A DNA stretch of 64,000 nt from a bacterium (GTDB taxonomy: Bacteria > Auribacterota > UBA3054). The notes under the pieces were generated by a model, which saw only the letters and a program-made list of their open reading frames with translations, did not search any database and was not told where the DNA came from. Shown in pieces: positions 34,581 through 51,724 of this stretch. How positions within the stretch are numbered: position 1 is the first letter of the stretch; each line of letters begins with the position of its first letter. Location of the stretch: the NCBI GenBank assembly GCA_017557885.1, contig JAFYXV010000010.1, positions 40,808-104,807 of the forward strand, written 5' to 3'. Both the position numbers and the translations under genes were made by a program.

Positions 34581-34623
34581 AACGTGGCGGGGGAATTTTT
34601 TCCCCCTTCCACGTTGTGTTTTT
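34581..34623 (+). terminator. Attenuator/terminator between rplL and rpoB
   Basis: AACGTGG...GGGGGAA pairs with TTCCCCC...CCACGTT (right arm ending 34615) with one small bulge, then GTGTTTTTC. Since rpoBC has no other obvious promoter, this is probably a partial terminator lowering rpoBC relative to rplJL, as is known for the E. coli operon. A GTG at 34616, the longer start for rpoB, lies in its T-run and is rejected. Confidence 0.75.
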
Positions 34624-34651
34624 CATAAAATCCCAAGGTTTTTCCCACTAC

Positions 34652-38545
<3,894 letters not shown>

Positions 38546-38572
38546 ACCAATCTATCGCAGGATAGCAAAAAT

Positions 38573-42967
<4,395 letters not shown>

Positions 42968-43006
42968 AAAACCAAATCTAAACATAAACAAAAAAAGAGG
43001 AAAATC

Positions 43007-43381
43007 ATGCCTACTATTAACCAGTTAGTACGGAAGAGTCGTCAGCCCAAGCAGCAGCACACCAAAGCCCCCGCTTTGCAGAGCTGCCCTGCCCGCCGCG
43101 GCGTTTGCCTGGTAGTTACCACCCGCACGCCGAAGAAGCCGAACTCCGCCTTACGTAAAGTTGCCCGTGTCCGTTTGTCCAACGGTACGGAAGTAACCGC
43201 CTATATCCCCGGTGAAGGTCACAACTTGCAGGAACACTCCATTGTTCTCGTGAGAGGCGGCCGCGTCAGAGACCTTCCGGGCGTCAGGTACCACCTTATT
43301 CGTGGCGTCCTGGACACCGCCGGTGTGACCAAACGCAAACAGAGTCGTTCCATGTACGGCGCCAAGCGCCCCAAATCCTGA
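43007..43381 (+). CDS. rpsL: 30S ribosomal protein S12
   Basis: 124 residues with AGAGGAAA before the ATG. '[12 protein letters not shown]', '[20 protein letters not shown]' and '[13 protein letters not shown]' are the decoding-centre loops. Codon 88 (43268-43270) is AGA, giving '[12 protein letters not shown]' where E. coli has Lys ('[12 protein letters not shown]'). Lys42 of the other loop is retained. Confidence 0.97.
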   Translation: MPTINQLVRKSRQPKQQHTKAPALQSCPARRGVCLVVTTRTPKKPNSALRKVARVRLSNGTEVTAYIPGEGHNLQEHSIVLVRGGRVRDLPGVRYHLIRGVLDTAGVTKRKQSRSMYGAKRPKS

Positions 43382-43430
43382 TCGACAGAACTATTTGCTT
43401 AACAACTCTATTTTTGGACAAACATAATTT

Positions 43431-43904
43431 ATGGCACGCAGACATAACGCAACCCGCAGGGTCATCACCCCCGACCCCAAATTTCAAGACAGGATCGTCG
43501 CGAAATTCATTAACAACCTTATGAAAGACGGCAAGAAGACCCTTGCCCAGCGCATCTTCTATGAAGCGCTGACCAAAGCCTGCCAGATGGTTTCCGGCCC
43601 CTCCGAGCTGGAAGTCTTCAACAAGGCTTTGGAAAACGTTCGTCCCACCGTGGAAGTTCGCTCCCGCCGAGTCGGCGGCGCGACCTACCAGGTCCCGGTG
43701 GAAATACCGCAATACCGTCAGGACGCCCTGGCCATCCGCTGGATCATCGGCGGCGCCAGAGGCCGCAAAGGCACTGAGATGGCTCAGGCCTTAGCCTACG
43801 AACTGTCCGACGCCTTCAAGGGCGAAGGCGGTGCAGTTCGTAAGCGCGACGAAGTGCACCGCATGGCAGAGGCTAACCGCGCGTTCGCTCACTACCGTTG
43901 GTAA
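43431..43904 (+). CDS. rpsG: 30S ribosomal protein S7
   Basis: 157 residues, typical length. '[22 protein letters not shown]' and '[19 protein letters not shown]' are conserved, and the C-terminal '[16 protein letters not shown]' is the usual ending. It nucleates assembly of the 30S head. It lies between rpsL and fusA as in the str operon. Confidence 0.97.
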   Translation: MARRHNATRRVITPDPKFQDRIVAKFINNLMKDGKKTLAQRIFYEALTKACQMVSGPSELEVFNKALENVRPTVEVRSRRVGGATYQVPVEIPQYRQDALAIRWIIGGARGRKGTEMAQALAYELSDAFKGEGGAVRKRDEVHRMAEANRAFAHYRW

Positions 43905-43923
43905 GTGCACTTACGCATATAAA

Positions 43924-43961
43924 AATGGCCTGCCGCGGTACCGCGGCGGGCCATTCTTTTT
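43924..43961 (+). terminator. Strong hairpin with T-run between rpsG and fusA
   Basis: AATGGCC(T)GCCGCGG pairs with CCGCGGC(G)GGCCATT, continuous through a T-G pair, followed by CTTTTT. It lies 20 nt after the rpsG stop and before fusA, so fusA must be expressed by read-through or its own start. Confidence 0.8.
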
Positions 43962-43983
43962 AAATGAAACGCAAGATAAAACT

Positions 43984-46053
43984 ATGGCAAGAGACATAGC
44001 ACTAGAAAATGTTAGGAACATCGGCATCATGGCTCACATCGACGCCGGCAAGACCACCACTACGGAACGCATCCTTTACTTCTCCGGCGTGACCCACAAG
44101 CTGGGCGAAGTGCATGAAGGCACCGCCAAAACGGACTATATGCCTCAAGAGCAGGAACGCGGCATCACCATCACTTCCGCCGCTATCACCTGTTATTGGA
44201 AGGAGCATCGCATCAACATCATCGACACTCCGGGACACGTGGACTTCACCATCGAGGTGGAGCGCTCCCTGCGCGTCCTGGACGGCGCGGTGGCGGTCTT
44301 CTGCTCCGTGGGCGGCGTGCAGCCGCAAAGCGAGACCGTCTGGCGCCAGGCCCAGAAATACAGCGTGCCCATCATCGCCTTCGTCAACAAAATGGATCGC
44401 GTGGGCGCTGATTTCTTTGGCACCATTGAGCAGATGAAGACGCAATTGCACACCAACGCGGTGGCCATCCAGTACCCCATCGGCAAAGAGAGCAATTTCC
44501 GCGGCGCCGTCGACCTCATCAAGATGAAAGCTTGCGTTTGGCAGGAAAAATTAAAGGACAACATGTACACCGTGGAGGAGATCCCTCCCGAACTCATGGA
44601 CGAGTGCAAGAAAAAACGCCAGATCTTGTTGGAAGCCGTGGCGGAATGTGACGATTTGCTTTTGGAAAAATACCTGAGCGGCGAAGAACTTCAAGAAGAA
44701 GAAATCGTAGCGGCTTTGAGAAAAGGAGTCATTTCAAACAAGATCGTTCCTGTGATGTGCGGCTCTTCCTTTAAGAACAAAGGCGTTCGCTTGCTGCTGG
44801 ACGCCATCGTGGCCTATCTGCCCTCGCCTCTGGAAGCCAAACCCATTGTCGGTATCAACAAGAAAGGCGAAGAAGAAGAACGCAAGCCGGAAGACGGCGC
44901 GCCTTTCTCTGCGTTAGCCTTTAAGATAATAACCGATCAGCATTGCGGCAAATTGACTTTCTTCCGCGTTTATTCCGGCAGTCTGAAGGCCGGCCAGACG
45001 GTCTTCAACGCAAATACTAAGAAAAGGGAAAGAATTGGCCGCATTTTGCAGATGCAGGCCGCGGACAGGATAGACCTGAGCGAAGTGCATGCCGGTGAGA
45101 TTGTCGCGGCGGTGGGCCTTAAAAACGTCAGGACTGGCGAGACCATCTGCGACGAAGGACACCCAATTGTCATGGAATCTTTGAATATTCCGGATCCTGT
45201 CATTTCCCTGGCCATCGAGCCAAAATCCAAGGCGGACCGCGACAAACTTTCGGAATCCCTTGCCAAACTTTCCGAAGAGGATCCCACCTTCCGTGTTTCC
45301 ACCAACCAAGACACCGGCCAGACCATCATTTCCGGCATGGGCGAACTGCACCTTGACATTATCAAGGACCGCCTTATCAGGGAATTCAATGTGGATGCTA
45401 TGGTGGGACGCCCCCAGGTCGCCTACAGGGAAGCCATCACGGCTTCCCACGAAGAACATTCACGCTTTGTGAGGCAAAGCGGCGGCAAGGGCCAGTACGG
45501 CGACGTGCACATCAGGTTCGAGCCGCTGGAGCCGGGCTCCGGCTTCCAGTTCGTGGACGACATCAAGGGCGGCGTCATTCCCGGGGAATTCATACCCGCG
45601 GTGGAAAAAGGCCTTAGGGAAGCCATGATGAGCGGCGTCCTTCTGGGATATCCCTGCACGGACTTCAAGGCCACGCTTTTCGACGGTTCCTTCCATGAAG
45701 TGGACTCTTCGGAAATGGCCTTCAAGATGGCGGCCATCTTCGCCTTCAGGGACGGCATCCCCAAATGCAAGCCGATCTTGATGGAGCCCGTGATGCGCGT
45801 GGAGGTGACGACTCCCGACAACTATCTCGGCGAAGTCATCGGCGACCTTAACAGCCGCCGCGGCAAAGTCAGGGAGATCGTGCCCAGGCAGCATCTGCAG
45901 CTGGTCAGGGCCCAGGTGCCCCTGGCGGAGATGTTCGGCTACGCCACGGCGGTCAGGACTATAACCAGCGGCAGAGCCAGCTACTCCATGGAGCCCGACC
46001 ATTTCGAGCCTGTCCCCAAGGCCGTCCAGGAGAAGCTGCTGGCCGGCAAATAA
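43984..46053 (+). CDS. fusA: Elongation factor G
   Basis: 689 residues from ATG 43984 (the open frame reaching back to 43831 overlaps rpsG and the hairpin and is rejected). GTPase motifs: G1 '[15 protein letters not shown]', switch II 'DTPGHVDFT', G4 'NKMDR'. Domains II-V follow, with '[28 protein letters not shown]' opening domain IV. It drives ribosomal translocation. The usual downstream tuf gene is missing. Confidence 0.97.
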   Translation: MARDIALENVRNIGIMAHIDAGKTTTTERILYFSGVTHKLGEVHEGTAKTDYMPQEQERGITITSAAITCYWKEHRINIIDTPGHVDFTIEVERSLRVLDGAVAVFCSVGGVQPQSETVWRQAQKYSVPIIAFVNKMDRVGADFFGTIEQMKTQLHTNAVAIQYPIGKESNFRGAVDLIKMKACVWQEKLKDNMYTVEEIPPELMDECKKKRQILLEAVAECDDLLLEKYLSGEELQEEEIVAALRKGVISNKIVPVMCGSSFKNKGVRLLLDAIVAYLPSPLEAKPIVGINKKGEEEERKPEDGAPFSALAFKIITDQHCGKLTFFRVYSGSLKAGQTVFNANTKKRERIGRILQMQAADRIDLSEVHAGEIVAAVGLKNVRTGETICDEGHPIVMESLNIPDPVISLAIEPKSKADRDKLSESLAKLSEEDPTFRVSTNQDTGQTIISGMGELHLDIIKDRLIREFNVDAMVGRPQVAYREAITASHEEHSRFVRQSGGKGQYGDVHIRFEPLEPGSGFQFVDDIKGGVIPGEFIPAVEKGLREAMMSGVLLGYPCTDFKATLFDGSFHEVDSSEMAFKMAAIFAFRDGIPKCKPILMEPVMRVEVTTPDNYLGEVIGDLNSRRGKVREIVPRQHLQLVRAQVPLAEMFGYATAVRTITSGRASYSMEPDHFEPVPKAVQEKLLAGK

Positions 46054-46146
46054 AGTCCGGTTTGCTTTTTCCGTTTGATTTGTCTATAATATCTTAAAAG
46101 TAGTTTATTCACTGTTTTCAAAACAAGCAAAAGGTAAGGAGAAACC

Positions 46147-46761
46147 ATGAAACGTGTCAACACGAAAGGCTTTACCTTGATTGAACTGCTGGTCGTGATT
46201 TCAGTTATCGGCATTTTGGCCAGTATCGGTATCGGCGCCCAGGGTCCTGTCAAAGAAGAAGTCGGTAAATTGCAGCGTCGTACCATGCTGCGCGACCTTT
46301 ACGTGCATCTGCAGACGTATCAGCAAGACTTCGGTTCTTTCCCCAGTGTCCAGCCCAACGCCACCCGTTATGAACAGGGCGGCGGCGTGCGCGACCTGTA
46401 TCCCTTGGCCTACACCGGCCGCATGGGCGAGAAAGAATTGAACGAAATCATGCACCCGCCGGGAGGTCAGTTCGATAAGTTCTCTAAGGAACCCCGCGCC
46501 GAAGAGTTCGACAAGAACCACATCGGCTGGTCCTACAATTCCTGCGCTCGTATCGACAGCGAAGAGCCCCTGATGGCCGACCAGGGCGTCAGCAGCGGAT
46601 CTCTGCGTCTCCAGAGCCAGGACCGCGGCATCAAACCCCTTTCCACCAAAGGCGTCATGGTCCTTCTGGCCAACGGCCGCGTGGAATACGTCTCGGCGAA
46701 CCCCCGCAACGGAAAACTCCTGAGCGACATCGTCAAAGACTGGGGCGTCCTGAAAGACTAA
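46147..46761 (+). CDS. Prepilin-type pseudopilin, GspG-like
   Basis: 204 residues. The type III signal 'NTKGFTLIELLVVISVIGILASIGI' has cleavage after Gly8 with Glu at +5, as in type II secretion and type IV pilus subunits. The next part 'RDLYVHLQTYQQDFGSFPS' is GspG-like (short helix then FGxFPS). AAGGAG is upstream. Many PVC-group genomes carry large sets of such proteins; the secretion machine itself is not in the window. The neighbouring gene at 46825 shares its helix region. Confidence 0.88.
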   Translation: MKRVNTKGFTLIELLVVISVIGILASIGIGAQGPVKEEVGKLQRRTMLRDLYVHLQTYQQDFGSFPSVQPNATRYEQGGGVRDLYPLAYTGRMGEKELNEIMHPPGGQFDKFSKEPRAEEFDKNHIGWSYNSCARIDSEEPLMADQGVSSGSLRLQSQDRGIKPLSTKGVMVLLANGRVEYVSANPRNGKLLSDIVKDWGVLKD

Positions 46762-46776
46762 GTCTTCTTTTCCCAG

Positions 46777-46814
46777 AAAGACCGGAAGAAGTTTTTCTTC
46801 CGGTCTTTTTTTTC
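46777..46814 (+). terminator. Intrinsic terminator after the pseudopilin gene
   Basis: AAAGACCGGAAGAA / TTCTTCCGGTCTTT perfect 14-bp stem, 4-nt loop, and a long T-run. Confidence 0.92.
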
Positions 46815-46824
46815 CTCAAAAATT

Positions 46825-47307
46825 ATGTCCGACGCAAAAAAAAGATTTCCCTACGAACATGTCATCACGATCTTATTGGGGATCGCGCTGTTTTATTTCG
46901 GCTGGCAGCTGAAGGGATTGGTTGCCGAAAAAAGCGCCTCCGCGGAGAAGGCCGTGAGATTGAGGAACCTTTACGTCCATCTGAAAACGTATTGCAACGA
47001 ATACGGCTCGTATCCCAGCAGGGAAGGGAAGGAGCGATATTCCAAAACAAGTTCCGCCTCCGATCTGACCTTGCTTTGCGACCTGGGCTTCGCCGGGCTC
47101 GAGGAAGTCGACACCAACCTCTGGTCCTACAACGCCAACGCACTGCCGGACAGCACGGATCCTCTGGTTTCGGAAAAAGGCGTGAAAGACGGGAAAGCCG
47201 AAAAAGCGGTTCTGCTTTTGCGCGCCAACGGCGAGATATGGAAAGCGGAGCCCAGCAAAGGCCTTTTGCCTCGGGAGCGCTGCGAGTGGGGGAAACTCGG
47301 CGACTGA
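46825..47307 (+). CDS. Membrane-anchored pseudopilin-like protein lacking a prepilin signal
   Basis: 160 residues. A single membrane helix (about 12-32, 'HVITILLGIALFYFGWQLKG') replaces the GFTLIE signal. Beyond it 'RLRNLYVHLKTYCNEYGSYPS' aligns with 'MLRDLYVHLQTYQQDFGSFPS' of the pseudopilin just upstream, and both end in a short globular part containing 'SYN...P' and 'PLV/LMA...KGV'. It is therefore a paralogue that cannot be processed by prepilin peptidase. It starts within about 10 nt of the preceding terminator. Function unknown. Confidence 0.75.
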   Translation: MSDAKKRFPYEHVITILLGIALFYFGWQLKGLVAEKSASAEKAVRLRNLYVHLKTYCNEYGSYPSREGKERYSKTSSASDLTLLCDLGFAGLEEVDTNLWSYNANALPDSTDPLVSEKGVKDGKAEKAVLLLRANGEIWKAEPSKGLLPRERCEWGKLGD

Positions 47308-47312
47308 GGATA

Positions 47313-47321
47313 TGCTAAAAT
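47313..47321 (+). promoter_or_regulatory. Extended -10 promoter, probably leaderless mRNA
   Basis: TGCTAAAAT, core 47316-47321, ends 6 nt before the ATG at 47328; no Shine-Dalgarno. Confidence 0.45.
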
Positions 47322-47327
47322 AACCTT

Positions 47328-48176
47328 ATGAGATATATCCTTATATTGTCGTTTATTTGCGCGCTGTTCTCCCTTGCCGCCCAGGGCAGGGACGAATACA
47401 TTCCCCGGCGCGCCTTGAAAGGCCTTTCCATAAACGACGACAAATTCAGCCAGCTGCCCGTCGTCAGCCTGCCCAAGGACGGATATATCGTCAACGATTT
47501 CCAGACGCTGCCGAAGCGGAACGCGACCAACGGCTTTTACCAGATCTGGGACGAAGTGCACCTGGACGAGGGCGACGGCTTGATAAAACTTTTGAGCGCC
47601 ACCGCGGATTCCAATATGATCTGGGAAGTGACGGTCAACGATTTCAAAGGCACCCAGCGCGCCCCCAGGCTTCTGGATTTCCCGGACGGGACGCTTCTGG
47701 CGGTCTGGGAGAGCGACAGCGCCGGCACCAACAATTTCAACCTTTGGTGCATGCGTTTCAAAGAGAACGGGGAGGCGTTGTGGAGCGTGCCTGGCGCTCT
47801 GTCCTGCGCTCCCAAGAATCAGCAGAAGGTGAATCTGGCCCGCCTTTCCAACGGCGGGATCGCCGCCGCCTGGGAAGACTACCGCAACGGGGATTCCGAC
47901 ATTTACTACCAGGAGATCATGCCCGACGGCAGCCCGGTCTTCACCCCCGACGGAGTGGCCGTGGAAAAGGTGGAAGGCGCCCAACTGGACCCCTGTTTCA
48001 TTTTGGACGAAAAGGGCCTGGCGCAGAAATTATGCTGGCAGGACCACAAGGATCTCAACTATTCCATCTGCACCGTGACGGTTGACTTGGACGACATGGC
48101 TGTCCCCGAGGGCGGAACGGTTCTTGCGCTGATTTGCGGCGCGCTGCTGTTTTTCTTCCGCCGCGCTAAAGCCTGA
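47328..48176 (+). CDS. PEP-CTERM-like secreted protein with beta-propeller-like repeats
   Basis: 282 residues. Signal peptide about 1-20. Repeating segments such as 'APRLLDFPDGTLLAVWESDSAGTNNFNLWCMRF' and 'VNLARLSNGGIAAAWEDYRNGDSDIYYQEI' resemble sialidase/BNR-like propeller blades (P..LPDG..AVWED...G..dIY.Q). The C-terminus 'AVPEGGTVLALICGALLFFFRRAKA' is a PEP-CTERM-like signal, with VPEG in place of PEP. The gene ends 4 bp from the convergent AsmA-like gene. Confidence 0.8.
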   Translation: MRYILILSFICALFSLAAQGRDEYIPRRALKGLSINDDKFSQLPVVSLPKDGYIVNDFQTLPKRNATNGFYQIWDEVHLDEGDGLIKLLSATADSNMIWEVTVNDFKGTQRAPRLLDFPDGTLLAVWESDSAGTNNFNLWCMRFKENGEALWSVPGALSCAPKNQQKVNLARLSNGGIAAAWEDYRNGDSDIYYQEIMPDGSPVFTPDGVAVEKVEGAQLDPCFILDEKGLAQKLCWQDHKDLNYSICTVTVDLDDMAVPEGGTVLALICGALLFFFRRAKA

Positions 48177-48180
48177 CGCT

Positions 48181-49257
48181 TTAAAATTTCAAGTCCAGCA
48201 TCATTTCGAAGCGGCCGCTCTGGACTTTGGTCTTCTGATTTTCCCAAGCCTCCTCCAAATGGAAGTAAGGCTCCTTGTTGTCCACGTTGACCTCCAGGTC
48301 GAGGTTGGCGTCCTCCAAGGACAAGGCGGGGATGGCGGCTTTTATTTTTTTACCGGAGGCGACGCTTGGCCCCTGGGTGGTGTTGACGGTCAGATTCCTG
48401 AGAGATATTTTTACGCTTCCCGGCAGCAGGTCCTTTTCATTGAAATGCAGCTGCCCGCTGGCGCTGAAAAGCCCGCCCTGGCACTGCCAATTGCCTATTT
48501 CTTCAGGCAGCAGGTCGGGCAGAACTTCCGCGGGAAAATCCGTGAGGGAGAAATTCAGCGTCCTTGTTTTGGCGCCTTCCTCGCCGAGGGAGGAACTCAT
48601 CTCGCCTCTGAAACTCGTCTTGGGATAGCCCCGGAGCCTGGCGCTCCAGAAAGCCTCGGGAGAATTGGCTTTTTCCGGCGGCACGGCCAGGTCTTTTCCC
48701 TGGAGCTCCTCTATTTCCCAGACAAGCGGCTTTTCCTTTCCCTGGAAAACAACAAAGCCCCCCTGCAGTTTTAAAAGGGAGATAAAGAGCGGCTCTTTGG
48801 TCTTCTGGTCTTTGGACAAAAGCCAGGGGATCTTCCCGGCGTCCACTTTTTCGGCGGAATAATTAAGAAGCGCTCCGCCCTGGGTGAAGGGGAGCCTGGC
48901 CTTGCCGCCGAAAAGCGCCGCGAAAAGGTCGCAGGGGATGGTTATGACGGCGTTGGTGGCGAAAAGATAAACGCTCCGGCGGCCCTTCAGAAGCTCCTCT
49001 TCGTCCAGGGTAAGCTCGACTCTTGCGACCTTCGCGGTGAAGCCGGTCTCGGGATCCGAGAGGGAGAGCCCCTGGAATTCAGCCCGCCCGTTGCTTAAGG
49101 ACAACTGCAGCTCCTCTATTTCCGCCGGCAGGCCTTTTCTGCGGGACAGCTCCATAAGATTATTGCGGACGGTCTTGTTGTCCAGGATGCCGACCGCCAG
49201 GATGATCCCCAAAACAAGGAGGGGGATCAGGAAGAGAAGGGCTTTCAGAACGCGCAT
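48181..49257 (-). CDS. AsmA-like membrane-anchored protein
   Basis: 358 residues with an N-terminal membrane helix (about 4-24) and a long periplasmic region. 'LQLSLSNGRAEFQGLSLSDPETGFTAKVARVELTL' is typical of the AsmA/TamB-like superfamily (repeated short beta-strands describing a groove). Such proteins are linked to lipid transport between membranes. It lies 39 bp downstream of fabF on the same strand, so it could be co-transcribed with fatty-acid synthesis genes, which fits a lipid-related role (inference). Confidence 0.7.
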   Translation of the reverse strand: MRVLKALLFLIPLLVLGIILAVGILDNKTVRNNLMELSRRKGLPAEIEELQLSLSNGRAEFQGLSLSDPETGFTAKVARVELTLDEEELLKGRRSVYLFATNAVITIPCDLFAALFGGKARLPFTQGGALLNYSAEKVDAGKIPWLLSKDQKTKEPLFISLLKLQGGFVVFQGKEKPLVWEIEELQGKDLAVPPEKANSPEAFWSARLRGYPKTSFRGEMSSSLGEEGAKTRTLNFSLTDFPAEVLPDLLPEEIGNWQCQGGLFSASGQLHFNEKDLLPGSVKISLRNLTVNTTQGPSVASGKKIKAAIPALSLEDANLDLEVNVDNKEPYFHLEEAWENQKTKVQSGRFEMMLDLKF

Positions 49258-49296
49258 AAGGCCTTTTTAAGGGCTTTTCGTGTTAAGCGGGGGAAC

Positions 49297-50550
49297 TTAT
49301 TCGGGCAGGGGATACTTGGCCGCCAAAACGGAGGCGTTGTGGCCTCCGAAGCCGAAGGAGTTGGAGAGCGCGTAATCCACGTTGGCCTTCCTGGCCACAT
49401 TGGGCACGCAGTCCACCATACACTCCGGATCCGGCTCCTCCTGGTTGATGGTGGGCGGGACCAGGGAGTTCTGCATGGTGAGCAGCGTGGCGATAAGCTC
49501 GATGGCGCCGGCGGCGCCCAGGGTATGGCCGGTCATGGATTTCGTGGAGCAGAGCATGACCTTCGTGTCTTCCCCGAAGAGGCGCTTCACCGCCATCACT
49601 TCGGAGATGTCCCCCAGATGGGTGGAGGTCCCGTGGGCGTTGATGTAGTCGATCTGCTCTTTCTTGACGCCGCCCTGCTCCAGGGCTTTCACCATGGCGA
49701 TCTCCGCGCCCCTGCCTTCCGGATGAGGCGCGACCATGTGGTGGGCGTCCGCGGACATGCCCACGGCTTTGATTTCGCCGTAGATCTTGGCGCCGCGTTT
49801 CAGGGCGTGCTCGAGCTCCTCCAGAATGACCACGCCGGAGCCTTCGGCGATGACGAAGCCGCAGCGCTTCTTGTCGAAGGGGCGGCTGCCTTTTTCCGGC
49901 TCGTCGTTGAAGCCGGTGCAGAGGGCTTTCATGGAGCAGAAGCCCGCCAGGCCCATGGGGACGATGCCGGCTTCCGCGCCGCCGGTGATCATGACGTCGG
50001 CGTCGCCGAACTTAATGGCCCGGAAAGCGCTTCCGATGGCGTGGCTGGCGGTGGCGCAGGCCGAGGAGACGCTGTAGTTGGGCCCCTGGGCGTTGTAGCG
50101 TATGGAAACGATACCTGAGGAGATATCGCTGATGAGCATTGGAATAAAGAAGGGAGAGACCCGGTTGGCGCCTTTTTCCAAAAGCGTGCGGTACTGTTCC
50201 TCGAAGGTCTTCATGCCGCCGATGCCGGAGCCTATGATGACGCCCACCTTGGAGGGGTCTTCATTTTCAGGATCCAAACCGCTGTCGGTCACGGCCTGCA
50301 CGGCCGCGGATACGGCGAACTGGGTGAAACGGTCCATGCGGCGGGCTTCCTTGGCGTCGATGTAGGGGCTGGGATCGAAATCCAGCACCTGCCCCGCGAT
50401 CTTCGAGGGGTACGGTTCCGGATCGATGATGGAAAGTTTGGTGATGCCGCTTTTGCCAGCGGACAAATTATCCCAAAAAGTCTTTACATCCGTTCCCACC
50501 GGGGAAATAACGCCCATGCCTGTGACAACTACGCGCCGCTTAAGATCCAT
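49297..50550 (-). CDS. fabF: 3-oxoacyl-ACP synthase II
   Basis: 417 residues. Thiolase-fold KAS II with the catalytic Cys in 'SSACATASHAIG' near residue 165, His in 'NAHGTSTHLGD' near 305 and His in 'STKSMTGHTLGAAG' near 340; the gating loop 'FGFGGHNAS' is near the end. It elongates acyl-ACP with malonyl-ACP. AAGGAG precedes the ATG. It is separated from acpP by two terminators. Confidence 0.97.
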   Translation of the reverse strand: MDLKRRVVVTGMGVISPVGTDVKTFWDNLSAGKSGITKLSIIDPEPYPSKIAGQVLDFDPSPYIDAKEARRMDRFTQFAVSAAVQAVTDSGLDPENEDPSKVGVIIGSGIGGMKTFEEQYRTLLEKGANRVSPFFIPMLISDISSGIVSIRYNAQGPNYSVSSACATASHAIGSAFRAIKFGDADVMITGGAEAGIVPMGLAGFCSMKALCTGFNDEPEKGSRPFDKKRCGFVIAEGSGVVILEELEHALKRGAKIYGEIKAVGMSADAHHMVAPHPEGRGAEIAMVKALEQGGVKKEQIDYINAHGTSTHLGDISEVMAVKRLFGEDTKVMLCSTKSMTGHTLGAAGAIELIATLLTMQNSLVPPTINQEEPDPECMVDCVPNVARKANVDYALSNSFGFGGHNASVLAAKYPLPE

Positions 50551-50570
50551 TTGCTCTCCTTAAAAATTCA

Positions 50571-50596
50571 AAAAAAGACAAGCTTTATGGCTTGTC
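50571..50596 (-). terminator. Second of two tandem terminators between acpP and fabF
   Basis: On the minus strand GACAAGC pairs with GCTTGTC around a 6-nt loop, followed by TTTTTT. It sits directly before the fabF ribosome-binding site. Confidence 0.65.
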
Positions 50597-50598
50597 AG

Positions 50599-50628
50599 AA
50601 AAAAAGGGGAGCCTGCAGGAGGCTCCCC
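50599..50628 (-). terminator. First of two tandem terminators between acpP and fabF
   Basis: On the minus strand GGGGAGCC pairs with GGCTCCCC around a 7-nt loop, followed by seven T residues, 10 nt after the acpP stop codon. Confidence 0.85.
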
Positions 50629-50637
50629 GGAATGCTT

Positions 50638-50901
50638 TTAGGCATTTTCGCCGCTGGCGGCTTTTTCAGCTAACTTCGCGTCAATGAACCTGACAGCGTC
50701 GCCGACAGTTTTAATCTTTTCGGCTTCTTCGTCGGGGACGGGAGCTTCGAATTCTTCTTCGAGAGCCATGACGACCTCAACGAGGTCCAGGCTGTCAGCG
50801 CCCAGATCATCCGTGAAATTGGCGTCTTCCGTGACTTCCTCGGGTTTGACGCCGAGCTGCTTCACGATGATGTCCTTGACTTTTTCAAAAGTTGTAGCCA
50901 T
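50638..50901 (-). CDS. acpP: Acyl carrier protein
   Basis: 87 residues. The phosphopantetheine Ser37 is in '[21 protein letters not shown]', the canonical motif. The protein is acidic and helical with a slightly long C-terminal tail. AAAGGAG precedes the ATG. Downstream terminators should give a short, abundant acpP transcript. Confidence 0.97.
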   Translation of the reverse strand: MATTFEKVKDIIVKQLGVKPEEVTEDANFTDDLGADSLDLVEVVMALEEEFEAPVPDEEAEKIKTVGDAVRFIDAKLAEKAASGENA

Positions 50902-50947
50902 GTTTTTCTCCTTTTTAGGTATGATAAAACTATTTGAATTTAAAAAT

Positions 50948-51700
50948 TTACATTACCATGCCGCCGTCCACTACCAAGACCTGGCCGGTGACGTAGGAAG
51001 CCAGATCGGAACAGAAGAAGAGAGCGGCATTCGCGATGTCCTCAGGTTCGCCAAACTGCTTGAGCGCAACCATCTCCAGCATCTTGGCCTTGATTTCATC
51101 GGAAAGTACTTCAGTCATTTTGGTTTTGATGAAGCCCGGGGCGATGGCGTTGGCCGTCACGCCGCGGCTGGCCAGTTCCTTGGCCGTGGTCTTGGTGAGG
51201 GCGATAAGCCCGCCTTTGCTGGCGGAGTAGTTCGCCTGGCCGGCGTTGCCGATGATGCCGACGATGCTGGCCATGTTGACGATGCGCCCGAAGCGCTGCT
51301 TCATCATGATGCGGGCCACGGCTTTCGTGCAGTTGAAGGCGCCCTTAAGGTTGACGCGCAGGACAGCGTCCCACTCGTCTTCGCCCATGCGGATCAAAAG
51401 CGTGTCCTTGGTGATGCCGGCGTTGTTGATGAGGATGTCCAATGATCCGAAGTCGGACTGGATCTGCTCCATCAAAGCTTGCATTTCCGCGAGGTTGGAA
51501 ACGTCGCCGGCGTAGCCCTTGGCCTTGACGCCCATCTCGGTGAGGGCCTGCACGGTCTCAAGGGTAAATTCTTCTTTCAACTCGATGACGGCGATGTTGG
51601 CTCCGGCTCCCGCCAGTTTCTTGGCGATAGCCTGGCCGATGCCTCGGCCGGCGCCGGTCACAACCGCTGTCCTGTTAGTCAGATCTATTGAGTAAGCCAT
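50948..51700 (-). CDS. fabG: 3-oxoacyl-ACP reductase
   Basis: 250 residues from ATG 51700 (the longer frame to 51724 overlaps the end of fabD). SDR fold with '[19 protein letters not shown]', '[14 protein letters not shown]', and the catalytic Ser-Tyr-Lys in '[22 protein letters not shown]'. '[10 protein letters not shown]' is characteristic of FabG. It reduces beta-ketoacyl-ACP with NADPH. It starts 24 bp after fabD. Confidence 0.96.
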   Translation of the reverse strand: MAYSIDLTNRTAVVTGAGRGIGQAIAKKLAGAGANIAVIELKEEFTLETVQALTEMGVKAKGYAGDVSNLAEMQALMEQIQSDFGSLDILINNAGITKDTLLIRMGEDEWDAVLRVNLKGAFNCTKAVARIMMKQRFGRIVNMASIVGIIGNAGQANYSASKGGLIALTKTTAKELASRGVTANAIAPGFIKTKMTEVLSDEIKAKMLEMVALKQFGEPEDIANAALFFCSDLASYVTGQVLVVDGGMVM

Positions 51701-51724
51701 ATTTTTCCAATTTATTTTTAACAA

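Noticed and set aside
43831..43983. Upstream extension of fusA
   Set aside because: It overlaps the end of rpsG and runs through a strong hairpin; the conserved EF-G N-terminus starts at 43984.
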